This document shows, piece by piece, positions 27,189 through 34,785 of a DNA stretch of 64,000 bases. The stretch covers positions 1 through 64,000 of the forward strand of contig NZ_CYRX01000007.1 of the NCBI RefSeq assembly GCF_001458315.1, given 5' to 3'. Numbering within the stretch: position 1 is the first letter of the stretch; the number at the start of each line of letters is the position of its first letter. The translations under genes and the position numbers were made by a program. This DNA comes from Thalassobacter stenotrophicus. GTDB lineage: Bacteria > Pseudomonadota > Alphaproteobacteria > Rhodobacterales > Rhodobacteraceae. Below the pieces are notes generated by a model. The model saw only the letters and a program-made list of their open reading frames with translations. It ran no database searches and was not told the DNA's origin.

Positions 27189-28859
27189 ATGTCCTACACG
27201 CCGCCTGTCTCCGAAATTCGTCATCTTTTGTCCACGGTCGTTGGTTTTGACCAAGTCAGCGCGACTGCGCGCTTTGCTGAGGCCGGCGATGAGATGGTCG
27301 ATGCGATTCTGTCCGAAGCTGGGCGCATGGCGGCGGATGTCTTGGCCCCTTTGAACCGGGTGGGCGACACGCATCCCACGCGGCTTGAAAATGGCAAAGT
27401 GCGCATGCCCCCCGGTTTTATCGAAGGCTACGGCGCGATTGCGCAGGGTGGATGGGTCGGGATGGCCGCTGACCCAGAGTATGGCGGCATGGGCCTACCG
27501 CTCACGCTGATGACGGCGGTGAATGAATTCATTGGGTCCGCGTGTTTGTCGATGAACCTGATCCCCTTGATGAGCCAAGGTCAGATTGAAGCCCTAGAGC
27601 ATCATGCCTCAGATGAATTGAAGGCGCTGTATTTGCCCAAGCTGATTTCGGGCGAATGGGCGGGCACGATGAATCTGACGGAGCCGCAAGCGGGCAGTGA
27701 CGTCGGCGCGTTGCGGTCCAAGGCGGAGCCTTTGGGCGATGGCACTTATGCGATTACGGGGCAGAAAATCTATATTTCTGGCGGGGATCACGACCTGACT
27801 GAGAATATCTGCCACTTGGTTTTGGCCCGCTTGCCCGATGGAGTTGAGGGGACCAAAGGCATCAGCCTGTTCATGGTGCCCAAGCTGATCCCCGATGCGG
27901 GTGGCACTCTTGGTGTCGCTAATACGCTCAAGGTTGTGAGCCTTGAGCATAAGCTGGGGCAGGCCGGCTGCCCTACGGCAGTGATGCAATATGACGGTGC
28001 CAAGGGGTGGCTGGTGGGTGAGCCGCACAAAGGCATGGCTGCTATGTTTACCATGATGAACAACGCGCGACTTGGCGTGGCAATGCAGGGCGTGTCCGTG
28101 GCTGAGGCCGCAACGCAACACGCGCTCGCCTATGCGCTGGATCGCAAGCAGGGCCAGACGCCCAAGGGCGCGACGGCCATTTTTGACCACGCGGATGTGC
28201 GCCGGATGGTGGCGGGGATGAAGGCCGATACCGCCGCCGCCCGTGCGATTGCCTTTGAATGCGCGGTGTCCATCGACATGGCGACGGCCACGGGTGAGGC
28301 CGCCTGGAATGCGCGAGCCGCACTGCTGACGCCTATCGCCAAGGCCTATTGCACCAATGTCGGGATCGCGGTTGCGGACACGGGCATCCAAGTGCACGGG
28401 GGCATGGGCTACATTGAGGAAACCGGTGCCGCGCAATACCTGCGCGATGTCCGCGTGGCCGCGATTTATGAAGGCACGAATGGGATTCAGGCGATGGATC
28501 TGGTGGGCCGTAAACTGTCCGATGGGGGCGACGCGGCCTTTGCCCTGATGGACGAAATAAACGCGATGGATCACCCCGCACTTCGCGCGGCCGTGACCGA
28601 ATTGCGCCACGTGACGGACTGGCTGCTGGAACAACCATTAAATGAACGCTTCGCCGGTGCGGTCCATTATCTGGCGGCTTTCGCGCGCATTATCGGCAGT
28701 TGGACCCACCTCAAGGGTGCGCGGGCCGGGGGTAAACACGCCAAACTTGCGCAAATCTATGTCTCTCGGGCGTTGCCAGAGGCGATGGCGGAACTGGGGA
28801 AGGTTTCGCTTGGCGCGACGGACCTGTATGCCCTGAGTGCAGAGGATCTAGCCACGTAA
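27189..28859 (+). CDS. Acyl-CoA dehydrogenase, DmdC type (possible methylmercaptopropionyl-CoA dehydrogenase)
   Basis: The 556-residue flavoprotein follows the layout of large acyl-CoA dehydrogenases with an extra C-terminal helical domain: GGWVGMAADPEYGGMGLP near 90, MNLTEPQAGSDVGALRS near 160, QKIYISGGDHDLTENICHL near 195, and VHGGMGYIEETGAAQYLRD plus AAIYEGTNGIQAMD near 402-435. These stretches closely resemble Roseobacter DmdC, which oxidises 3-methylmercaptopropionyl-CoA during DMSP demethylation. Roseobacters have several DmdC paralogues, and no dmdA, dmdB or dmdD gene is visible here, so general short/medium-chain acyl-CoA oxidation is equally possible. The downstream metallo-hydrolase begins 10 bases after the stop. 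Confidence 0.85.
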   Translation: MSYTPPVSEIRHLLSTVVGFDQVSATARFAEAGDEMVDAILSEAGRMAADVLAPLNRVGDTHPTRLENGKVRMPPGFIEGYGAIAQGGWVGMAADPEYGGMGLPLTLMTAVNEFIGSACLSMNLIPLMSQGQIEALEHHASDELKALYLPKLISGEWAGTMNLTEPQAGSDVGALRSKAEPLGDGTYAITGQKIYISGGDHDLTENICHLVLARLPDGVEGTKGISLFMVPKLIPDAGGTLGVANTLKVVSLEHKLGQAGCPTAVMQYDGAKGWLVGEPHKGMAAMFTMMNNARLGVAMQGVSVAEAATQHALAYALDRKQGQTPKGATAIFDHADVRRMVAGMKADTAAARAIAFECAVSIDMATATGEAAWNARAALLTPIAKAYCTNVGIAVADTGIQVHGGMGYIEETGAAQYLRDVRVAAIYEGTNGIQAMDLVGRKLSDGGDAAFALMDEINAMDHPALRAAVTELRHVTDWLLEQPLNERFAGAVHYLAAFARIIGSWTHLKGARAGGKHAKLAQIYVSRALPEAMAELGKVSLGATDLYALSAEDLAT

Positions 28860-28869
28860 GGATACCGGG

Positions 28870-29943
28870 ATGAAAGACGCGCCAATTGGCATCAGGTATC
28901 CGTGGGAAACGCCCCCTGACGAGAGCGTTTTGGTTGAGGTCGCACAGGGCGTGTTGTGGGCCAGATTGCCCCTGCCGATGGCGCTGGATCATGTGAATGT
29001 CTACTTCCTGCGGGAGCCGAATGGCTGGGCGCTGATGGACACGGGCTTTGACACAAAACGTGCGCGCGCCATTCTTGAGGGGTTGATGGCGCAGTTGGAT
29101 GGTCCGGTGACGCGTGTGTTCGTCACCCACTATCATCCTGACCACATTGGTCTTGCGGGTTGGTTGATGGCGCGCGGGGCGGAGCTGATCTGTACCCGCA
29201 CCAGCTATGTTACGGCGCGGATGCTAACGCTGGATGCCCAAGATGTGCCTGCGCCTGAAACGCTTGAGTTTTGGCGCGTGAATGGGATGGACCCAGAGGT
29301 GCTTGCGCAGCGCACCACCGAGCGACCGTTTAACTTTGCCGATTGCGTGCACCCCCTACCGCTAGGCTTTACCCGTGTGGATGAGGGCGATCGGATCACC
29401 CTTGGGGGGCGTGATTGGGATGTGGCCTTGGGCCAAGGCCACGCCGCTGATCACGCGGTTTTGTATGAGGTGGATGGGCCGTTGGTTCTGGGCGGTGATC
29501 AGCTTTTGCCGTCGATCTCTCCCAATATTGGGGTGTATGCCACTGAGCCTGAGGCTGACCCCGTGGGCGAATGGCTAGACGCATGTATCCGTCTGGCACC
29601 GCGCGCGCGGGACGATCAATTGGTGCTGCCGGGACATAAACTGCCGTTTACAGGGCTGCCCCTGCGGATGGCGCAATTGGCGCAAAACCACCATGGCGCG
29701 CTGGACCGCTTGCTGGACCACCTACAAACCCCACGCTTGGGCGGCGAGTGTTTTGCGCCTTTGTTCAAGCGCAAGATCACGTCTGGCATCTATGGGCTCG
29801 CGTTTGTCGAAACCATTGCGCACCTCAACCACCTGTGGAAACGTGGGGACATCACACGCACACCACAGGCGGATGGCGTTTACGTCTGGCAAGCCAAGGG
29901 GAACGGCGATGAACGAGACACAGACAACAGCAGAGGCGCTTGA
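28870..29943 (+). CDS. MBL-fold metallo-hydrolase
   Basis: A 357-residue metallo-beta-lactamase-fold enzyme with the metal-binding motif H87-Y-H89-P-D91-H92 (THYHPDHIGLAGWL), a later metal histidine in GQGHAADHA near residue 194, the bridging Asp in GGDQLLP near residue 214, and PGHKLPF near 256. The C-terminal 90 residues form a helical extension of the type seen in two-domain hydrolases. It lies 10 bases downstream of the acyl-CoA dehydrogenase and overlaps the next gene by 35 bases. A thioester or lactone substrate would fit the context, but this is inference. Confidence 0.85.
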   Translation: MKDAPIGIRYPWETPPDESVLVEVAQGVLWARLPLPMALDHVNVYFLREPNGWALMDTGFDTKRARAILEGLMAQLDGPVTRVFVTHYHPDHIGLAGWLMARGAELICTRTSYVTARMLTLDAQDVPAPETLEFWRVNGMDPEVLAQRTTERPFNFADCVHPLPLGFTRVDEGDRITLGGRDWDVALGQGHAADHAVLYEVDGPLVLGGDQLLPSISPNIGVYATEPEADPVGEWLDACIRLAPRARDDQLVLPGHKLPFTGLPLRMAQLAQNHHGALDRLLDHLQTPRLGGECFAPLFKRKITSGIYGLAFVETIAHLNHLWKRGDITRTPQADGVYVWQAKGNGDERDTDNSRGA

Positions 29944-30367
29944 GGCGGCGGCACTCACGAGACGTGGCGCGGTGCATGCAAACCCCGCAGAGCCCTGCGC
30001 CGAAGCCGCCCCCGTGCCAGATGCAGTCAGCAAAAAACCCGTAGATCAGAAAAGCCCCGCCGAATGGGCCTATCAGCGGGTCATCATGTACCTCAAGAAT
30101 TTTGAGGAACAGCTGGATGCCGAGCATGAAGTTGCGATGGGGTTCACCGGGGGGGACATGGGCGTGCTGCGCATTCAGGGCGTCGGGTTCTATGCGCCCG
30201 ATATCATCACCTTTTACGGGATCGATCAGGCGGGCGCGAAAACGCAGCTTATCCAGCATGTAAATCAGTTGAACGTGATGCTGCGCACCCTGCCAAAGCC
30301 CAAAGAACAGCCCGAGCCGATGCGTATCGGATTTCAATTGGCCGCCGCGCTTGAGGAAAACACCTAG
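29909..30367 (+). CDS. Conserved hypothetical protein (DUF6173-like)
   Basis: A 152-residue soluble protein. The first 45 residues are Ala/Glu-rich and probably disordered. The rest is one compact domain (SPAEWAYQRVIMYLKNFEEQ, DAEHEVAMGFTGGDMG, GFYAPDIITFYG, KTQLIQHVNQLNVML) that I recognise as the DUF6173 pattern of Rhodobacterales. AAGGGGAACGGCG precedes the ATG. The start lies 35 bases inside the metallo-hydrolase gene in another frame, so the two should be co-translated. Function unknown. Confidence 0.78.
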   Translation: MNETQTTAEALEAAALTRRGAVHANPAEPCAEAAPVPDAVSKKPVDQKSPAEWAYQRVIMYLKNFEEQLDAEHEVAMGFTGGDMGVLRIQGVGFYAPDIITFYGIDQAGAKTQLIQHVNQLNVMLRTLPKPKEQPEPMRIGFQLAAALEENT

Positions 30368-30371
30368 CTGC

Positions 30372-30418
30372 GCCGATTTCGCGCGCCAGTCCCCCGTGAC
30401 AGGGGCCGCGCAATCGGC
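30372..30418. other. Imperfect GC-rich hairpin before the oxidase subunit IV gene
   Basis: GCCGATT...GCGCG pairs with CGCGC..AATCGGC around an inner CCCC/GGGG stem. There is no T-run after it on the plus strand. It could attenuate read-through from the upstream operon or act as an RNA leader structure for the small gene that starts 45 bases later. Confidence 0.35.
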
Positions 30419-30462
30419 TAACGACTGCGCAACGGACAGAAGCTTAATCTGGGAGACGACCA

Positions 30463-30600
30463 ATGGCAGAAGAGCACAAGCACGGCAGCATGAACACCGA
30501 AGTGCATGAAAAGACATTCGAAGGCTTTGTGACATTCACAAAGTGGACCGTTGTCGCAATCATCGCAGTTCTGGTTTTCCTCGCGATTTTCGCGCGCTAA
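30463..30600 (+). CDS. aa3-type cytochrome c oxidase subunit IV (45 residues)
   Basis: A very small membrane protein: a polar N-terminus (MAEEHKHGSMNTEVHEKTFEGF) followed by one membrane helix (TKWTVVAIIAVLVFLAIFA) and stop. The size and the pattern HEKTFEGFVTFTKW match the bacterial aa3 oxidase subunit IV of Rhodobacter and Paracoccus. GGGAG lies upstream at usable spacing. It would sit in the inner membrane beside subunits I-III, whose genes are not in this window. The following lipoprotein gene starts four bases after its stop. Confidence 0.85.
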   Translation: MAEEHKHGSMNTEVHEKTFEGFVTFTKWTVVAIIAVLVFLAIFAR

Positions 30601-30604
30601 GCCA

Positions 30605-31222
30605 ATGCGCTGGCTGGCAGTTGTTGCCGCCCTTTGCGCGCTAAGCGCCTGCACGGCTGAGCCGAAGTGGGCGGATGACAGCGCGGTGACACAGGCCCGT
30701 TATATACATGACGGGCCGACGTCGCTGACGTTAATCACAGCCATAAACAACAGATCAGGCAATGGCGGGCACTCGGCCCTGTTGGTTAACGGATCTGAGC
30801 GTGTGTTGTGGGATCCCGCCGGCACATGGTGGCACCCCACCGTACCAGAGCGCAATGACGTGCTCTTTGGTATGAACCCCACGGTTTATGACTTTTACCT
30901 CGACTACCACGCCCGTGAGACGTTTCATGTGGTGCTGCAAGAGGTCGAGGTAAGCCCCGAAGTGGCTGACCAAGCACTGGCATTGGTCAAGGCCAATGGG
31001 GCCGCGGGCAACGCGACCTGCGCCATTACCACCAGCCGTATTTTGCAGGCACTTGGCCTGCCGCAAATGTCTCCGTCCTACTTTCCTGTGCAAGTCATGG
31101 AAGATTTCGCCAAATTGCCCGGCGTATCCGAGCGGAAGATCTTTGACGACAGCCCTGATTCGAACTCAGATGTTTTGCGGTACCGCGCCCAGCAGGCGGC
31201 CAAGGCCGCAGCAGCTGGCTAA
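30605..31222 (+). CDS. Putative lipoprotein of unknown function
   Basis: A 205-residue protein with a lipoprotein signal: MRWLAVVAALCALSAC, lipobox LSAC with the acylated Cys at residue 16. The mature part (SLTLITAINNRSGNGGHSALL, LVNGSERVLWDPAGTW, NATCAITTSRILQALGLPQ) contains Cys and His residues resembling a papain-like/NlpC or LRAT-like layout (GHSAL, then TCA), but the motif order is not convincing enough for a call. The longer open frame from 30551 overlaps the small oxidase gene and is rejected. Probably anchored to the inner or outer membrane facing the periplasm. Confidence 0.72.
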   Translation: MRWLAVVAALCALSACTAEPKWADDSAVTQARYIHDGPTSLTLITAINNRSGNGGHSALLVNGSERVLWDPAGTWWHPTVPERNDVLFGMNPTVYDFYLDYHARETFHVVLQEVEVSPEVADQALALVKANGAAGNATCAITTSRILQALGLPQMSPSYFPVQVMEDFAKLPGVSERKIFDDSPDSNSDVLRYRAQQAAKAAAAG

Positions 31223-31231
31223 AGCCCGGGC

Positions 31232-31267
31232 AAAGAAAAACCCCCGAGCCTGAAGGCACCGGGGGTT
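31232..31267 (-). terminator. Intrinsic terminator of rpsU
   Basis: On the minus strand an AACCCCCG-type stem (pairing 31239-31246 with 31260-31267, with an inner GCC/GGC) is followed by a T-rich tract (GTTTTTC). It lies 24 bases after the rpsU stop. On the plus strand it lacks a T-run, so it serves the minus-strand gene. Confidence 0.85.
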
Positions 31268-31290
31268 CTCTATGACAATCGACGAAATGC

Positions 31291-31497
31291 TCAGAGCATC
31301 CCTTCGCGTTGCGCTTTTTTCCGAGCGAGCTTACGGGACCGGCGAATTGCTTCTGCCTTCTCGCGCGCTTTTTTCTCGGAGGGCTTCTCGAAATGTTGCT
31401 TGAGCTTCATTTCCCGAAACACACCCTCGCGCTGCAGCTTCTTTTTCAGGGCACGAAGCGCCTGATCGACATTGTTGTCGCGAACACTGACCTGCAT
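31291..31497 (-). CDS. rpsU: 30S ribosomal protein S21
   Basis: Small-subunit protein bS21, placed near the platform of the 30S particle. The 68 residues are highly basic and match the family: [20 protein letters not shown] at the start, then [20 protein letters not shown] and an Arg/Lys-rich helical tail. AGGAAGGTGGTGA lies upstream of the ATG. A T-rich stretch and TATAACT lie about 40 bases upstream, compatible with its own promoter. It appears to be a single-gene unit closed by the terminator at 31232-31267. Confidence 0.96.
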   Translation of the reverse strand: MQVSVRDNNVDQALRALKKKLQREGVFREMKLKQHFEKPSEKKAREKAEAIRRSRKLARKKAQREGML

Positions 31498-31593
31498 GTG
31501 GTTGTCACCACCTTCCTAAGTTAGAGTTATAAAAAGCAGGAAGCTGGCCTATAACAACGTCCCGGCTACATGTCCAGTAATGGAGGATCGCGA

Positions 31594-32286
31594 ATGACCA
31601 ACCTGACCGACAAGATGATTGATGCCGCTTTGCCCCACGTCGCGTTTGACGGGTGGTCGCAGGCGACGTTTGAGGCGGCGATGGAAGACAGCGGCGCAGT
31701 GCCCGCAGCCGCCAAGGCTGCGTTCCCGCGCGGGGCTGTTGATTTGGCGTTGGCGTTTCACAAACGCGGTGATGCCCAGATGGTTGCTGCACTGAAAACG
31801 CGGGATCTTTACGACATGCGGTTCCGGGATCGGGTGGCACATGCGGTGCGCCTGCGACTGGAACTGGCGGAGCCGCACAAAGAGGCTGTGCGCCGGGGCA
31901 CCACGCTGTTTGCGCTGCCGCTTTATGCAGCGGATGGGGCGAAGGCGGTTTGGGGTACCTGTGACGCCATCTGGGACACGCTTGGCGATATGTCTGAGGA
32001 TTACAATTGGTACACAAAGCGTTCGATTCTGTCGGCAGTGTATGGATCGACCGTATTGTTCTGGCTCGGCGATGAGAGTGAGGATCATGCCGCCACTTGG
32101 GGCTTTTTGGACCGCCGCATCGACAACGTGATGCAGTTCGAAAAGGTTAAGGGCGCCACACTCAACAACCCGATGTTTGCAAAGGTCTTTGCTGGGCCTT
32201 TGTGGGCGCTGGGCAAGGTGAAAGCTCCGTCCAAGCTGTCCCGCTCAGACCTTCCAGGGCAATGGCGCGACCCTTCCGCTTCGTGA
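31594..32286 (+). CDS. COQ9 family protein
   Basis: A 230-residue protein with the COQ9 layout: an N-terminal TetR-like helical start (LTDKMIDAALPHVAFDGWS) and the COQ9 core (RDRVAHAVRLRLELAEPHKE, DAIWDTLGDMSEDYNWYTKR, GSTVLFWLGDESEDHAATW). COQ9 binds lipid or quinone intermediates and supports ubiquinone hydroxylation. GGAGG seven bases before the ATG fixes the start at 31594 rather than the longer frame from 31570. It is followed 37 bases later by a quinone oxidoreductase-like gene. Confidence 0.9.
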   Translation: MTNLTDKMIDAALPHVAFDGWSQATFEAAMEDSGAVPAAAKAAFPRGAVDLALAFHKRGDAQMVAALKTRDLYDMRFRDRVAHAVRLRLELAEPHKEAVRRGTTLFALPLYAADGAKAVWGTCDAIWDTLGDMSEDYNWYTKRSILSAVYGSTVLFWLGDESEDHAATWGFLDRRIDNVMQFEKVKGATLNNPMFAKVFAGPLWALGKVKAPSKLSRSDLPGQWRDPSAS

Positions 32287-32323
32287 AGTCGGCTGCTACC
32301 AAGGGGCAACGACGGAGGCTCCT

Positions 32324-33307
32324 ATGGCAGAACAAATGCAAGTTGTTGAAATCACTCAGGCTGGTGGGCCTGAGGTCCTAAGGCCGACCACACGGGATGT
32401 GCCGGTTCCGGGGGCGGGCGAAATCCTGATCAAGGTCGCTTACGCGGGCGTGAACCGTCCCGATGCGCTGCAGCGTGCGGGCCTTTATAACCCTCCACCG
32501 GGAGCCAGCGATCTGCCCGGGTTAGAGGCCGCAGGCACAGTCGCGGCTGTCGGTCCCAACGTATCCAAATGGTCAGTCGGCGACCGCGTGACTGCGTTGC
32601 TGCCGGGCGGGGGCTATGCGGAATACGCGCTGACCCACCAAGACCACGCGCTGCCCATTCCGGGCGATATGCCAATGGATCAAGCCGCGGCCCTGTGTGA
32701 GACGGCGTTTACGGTTTACTCCAACGTTATGACGCGCGGTGGGCTGCAAGCGGGGGAGGTGTTTTTGGTCCATGGTGGGTCATCTGGCATAGGTACGACG
32801 GCCATCCAGTTGGCCTCTGCGATGGGTGCCCGTGTGTTCACGACTGCTGGGTCTGATGCGAAGTGTGCTGCCTGTCGGGACCTTGGGGCAGCGCGCGCGA
32901 TCAACTACCGCGATGCTGATTTTGTTGAGGTTCTCAAGGCCGAGGGTGGCGCGGATTTGATCCTTGATATGGTCGGCGGGGACTACCTGCCGCGCAATGT
33001 CCGTGCGCTCAAGAACGACGGGCGTTTGGTGCAGATTGCCTTCTTGCAAGGATCAAAGGTCGCGCTGAATTTCGCGCAAGTGATGATGCGGCGACTAACG
33101 ATCACCGGCTCAACGTTGCGCCCCCAAAGCGACGGAGCCAAGGCAAAGATCGCGGCCGATCTGTTGACGCATGTCTGGCCGCTTTACGCATCGGGTCGGA
33201 TCAAGCCGGTGATGGACTCGGAATTCCCGTTGGCAGAGGCGGCGGCGGCTCATGCGCGGATGGAAGCATCGGAGCATATCGGGAAAATCGTTCTCAAGGT
33301 TGGGTGA
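32324..33307 (+). CDS. NAD(P)H-quinone oxidoreductase, zinc-independent MDR family
   Basis: A 327-residue medium-chain dehydrogenase/reductase of the quinone oxidoreductase (PIG3-like) branch: GroES-like domain with AYAGVNRPDALQRAGLY near 40-57, PGLEAAGTVAAVG near 68, and Rossmann motif VHGGSSGIGTTAIQLA near 150. The catalytic and structural zinc ligands of alcohol dehydrogenases are absent. It should reduce quinones or unsaturated carbonyls with NADPH in the cytoplasm. The natural substrate is not evident. It lies just downstream of COQ9, with which it may be co-transcribed. Confidence 0.88.
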   Translation: MAEQMQVVEITQAGGPEVLRPTTRDVPVPGAGEILIKVAYAGVNRPDALQRAGLYNPPPGASDLPGLEAAGTVAAVGPNVSKWSVGDRVTALLPGGGYAEYALTHQDHALPIPGDMPMDQAAALCETAFTVYSNVMTRGGLQAGEVFLVHGGSSGIGTTAIQLASAMGARVFTTAGSDAKCAACRDLGAARAINYRDADFVEVLKAEGGADLILDMVGGDYLPRNVRALKNDGRLVQIAFLQGSKVALNFAQVMMRRLTITGSTLRPQSDGAKAKIAADLLTHVWPLYASGRIKPVMDSEFPLAEAAAAHARMEASEHIGKIVLKVG

Positions 33308-33629
33308 GACGGCTTAGGCTCAGCTTTTCCGGTAGATAAGGTGCGATGATACCTGCGGCTGGTTGCCGCAGGTATCATGCGGTTTGTCTGCCGGTGTTTG
33401 GGGTGATGGTGTTTGGCTCGGGTGTTGGCGCGCCGGACGAAGCTTTGGTTTGGTGTTCGTCGTTCTGCTTGGAACGTTTCAAGCTTTACTCAGCGTTGTA
33501 TGTGTCGCTTTAGGGGGCTGTGTCGCGCTGGTTGGGTGAGCCATCCTCGGCGGGCGATTGGAATGTCTAAATGACCGCCATGGGCTTTGGCGTGATCGCT
33601 CCGGCCCGCCCTATATAATCATCGCTGAC
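33308..33629. other. Gene-free region with palindrome
   Basis: This is the only non-coding stretch over 300 bases. It holds the inverted repeat at 33346-33378, then about 250 bases that I cannot assign. On the minus strand, a short open stretch from about 33478 to 33379 (TTG, then KRSKQNDEHQTKASS, ending just before the hairpin) could be the tail of a decayed gene, but it has no homologue I recognise. Two AAGCTT sites and short T/G-rich runs are visible. No transposase remnant or tRNA is convincing. Confidence 0.5.
33346..33378. terminator. Perfect 14-bp inverted repeat, possible terminator
   Basis: ATGATACCTGCGGC and its exact complement flank a 5-base loop (tggtt). It begins 38 bases after the quinone oxidoreductase stop. 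The plus strand continues gcggtttgtctg, so a T-run is weak. It could be a factor-assisted terminator or a mobile palindromic repeat unit. Confidence 0.5.
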
Positions 33630-34340
33630 TTAACTGTCGTCTTGCAGGTCTTGGATGAGGTTTGGCAAATCCGCCAACGCCTCTAGTGTGTGATAGCGGG
33701 GGTGGGCTTCGGGGGCCTCCGCATGTTCTAGCGCCCACGCCTCGGCGAAGGGGATGAAGACACCATGCCCGCCAGCCTCAATCATGGGAAGAACGTCTGA
33801 TTTCATTGAGTTACCCGCCATCAATGCCGTCTCGGGTCCTGCACCGTATTGCGAGAATATCCGTGCATATGTGGTCGTGTTTTTGTCGGAAACGACTTCA
33901 ACAGCGGTGAATAGGTGATCAATGCCAGAGGCCGCAATCTTACGTTCCTGATCAAGCAAATCGCCCTTGGTGATCAGGATCAATTGGTGGTTTTGGGCCA
34001 GCGTTTCTACAGCGTCTTGCACCCCGTCCAGTAGGTCAACAGGGTGGGCGAGCATGTCTTGGCCCGCCTCAAGAATTTGCGAAATCACATGGGCGGGAAC
34101 GCGTTTGTCCGTGACCTCAATGGCGGTTTCGATCATCGACAGCACAAAGCCTTTGATGCCGAAGCCATAGTGGTGAATGTTGCGTTTTTCGGCCTCTAGC
34201 AGGCGCTCCGCGAGGTGGTCAGCCTCGGCAAAATCGCCTAGCAAATCTCGAAAACGCGCCTCCGTGAGCTTAAAGAAAGTTTCGTTATGCCACAGCGTGT
34301 CATCGGCATCTAAACCAACTGTTAAGACTTTCCGTGCCAT
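33630..34340 (-). CDS. HAD-superfamily hydrolase (phosphatase)
   Basis: A 236-residue haloacid dehalogenase-type phosphatase. Motif I is [11 protein letters not shown] with nucleophile D11 and acid/base D13; motif II is LILITKGD; the motif III Lys lies in the SDKNTTTY segment; motif IV is [14 protein letters not shown] helical C1-type cap lies between motifs I and II. The architecture resembles YjjG/pyrimidine-nucleotidase-like members, but the substrate cannot be read from the sequence. It is transcribed away from clpS, with 87 bases between the two starts. Confidence 0.88.
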   Translation of the reverse strand: MARKVLTVGLDADDTLWHNETFFKLTEARFRDLLGDFAEADHLAERLLEAEKRNIHHYGFGIKGFVLSMIETAIEVTDKRVPAHVISQILEAGQDMLAHPVDLLDGVQDAVETLAQNHQLILITKGDLLDQERKIAASGIDHLFTAVEVVSDKNTTTYARIFSQYGAGPETALMAGNSMKSDVLPMIEAGGHGVFIPFAEAWALEHAEAPEAHPRYHTLEALADLPNLIQDLQDDS

Positions 34341-34427
34341 TCTCTCCTTACTGCCCCTTTTCAGGGGCGCACATGCTCTTATATTACGGGGCTAGCCGCA
34401 GTTTACCGTATGCTCAAGAGGTGTCCC

Positions 34428-34772
34428 TTGTTGACCCAGACCATCATGATGTCCGACACGCCTTCGGAAAACGATGGCGATACCTCCGTCATCACCGACA
34501 CAAAGCCCAAGACGGCTAAGCCGCCGATGTACAAGGTATTGCTTTTGAACGACGATTACACGCCGATGGAATTCGTCGTGCACGTCTTGGAACGCTTTTT
34601 TCAGATCGGCCATGCGCAAGCCGTGGAAATTATGCTGACCGTGCACAAGAAGGGCATGGCCGTTGTGGGCGTTTTCAGCCATGAGATTGCAGAGACAAAA
34701 GTCGCGCAGGTGATGGATTTTGCCCGCCGCAATCAGCACCCTTTGCAGTGCACCATGGAAAAAGAAGACTAG
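34428..34772 (+). CDS. clpS: ATP-dependent Clp protease adaptor
   Basis: Adaptor that delivers N-degron substrates to ClpAP in the cytoplasm. The 114-residue protein has a flexible polar N-terminus and the ClpS core: [38 protein letters not shown] and [19 protein letters not shown]. The N-degron pocket residues (NDD and the HKKG histidine region) are intact. I choose TTG 34428 because AAGAGG lies six bases upstream and it gives [10 protein letters not shown], the N-terminal pattern I recall for Roseobacter homologues. ATG 34446 or 34449 are the alternatives, but they lack a ribosome site. Confidence 0.88.
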   Translation: MLTQTIMMSDTPSENDGDTSVITDTKPKTAKPPMYKVLLLNDDYTPMEFVVHVLERFFQIGHAQAVEIMLTVHKKGMAVVGVFSHEIAETKVAQVMDFARRNQHPLQCTMEKED

Positions 34773-34785
34773 GCCCCCGTATCTT

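Noticed and set aside
27609-28634. 341-codon minus-strand open frame inside the acyl-CoA dehydrogenase gene
   Set aside because: Composition (His/Arg-rich, no motif) and complete overlap with a clear dehydrogenase gene mark it as a shadow frame.
28870-29943. Annotating the metallo-hydrolase as a lactonase or DMSP-pathway enzyme
   Set aside because: The metal motif proves only the fold; neighbours suggest but do not establish a substrate.
33379-33620. Possible insertion-sequence remnant after the quinone oxidoreductase gene
   Set aside because: No transposase motif, no flanking direct repeats and no pair of terminal inverted repeats; the single palindrome is too close-set to be IS ends.
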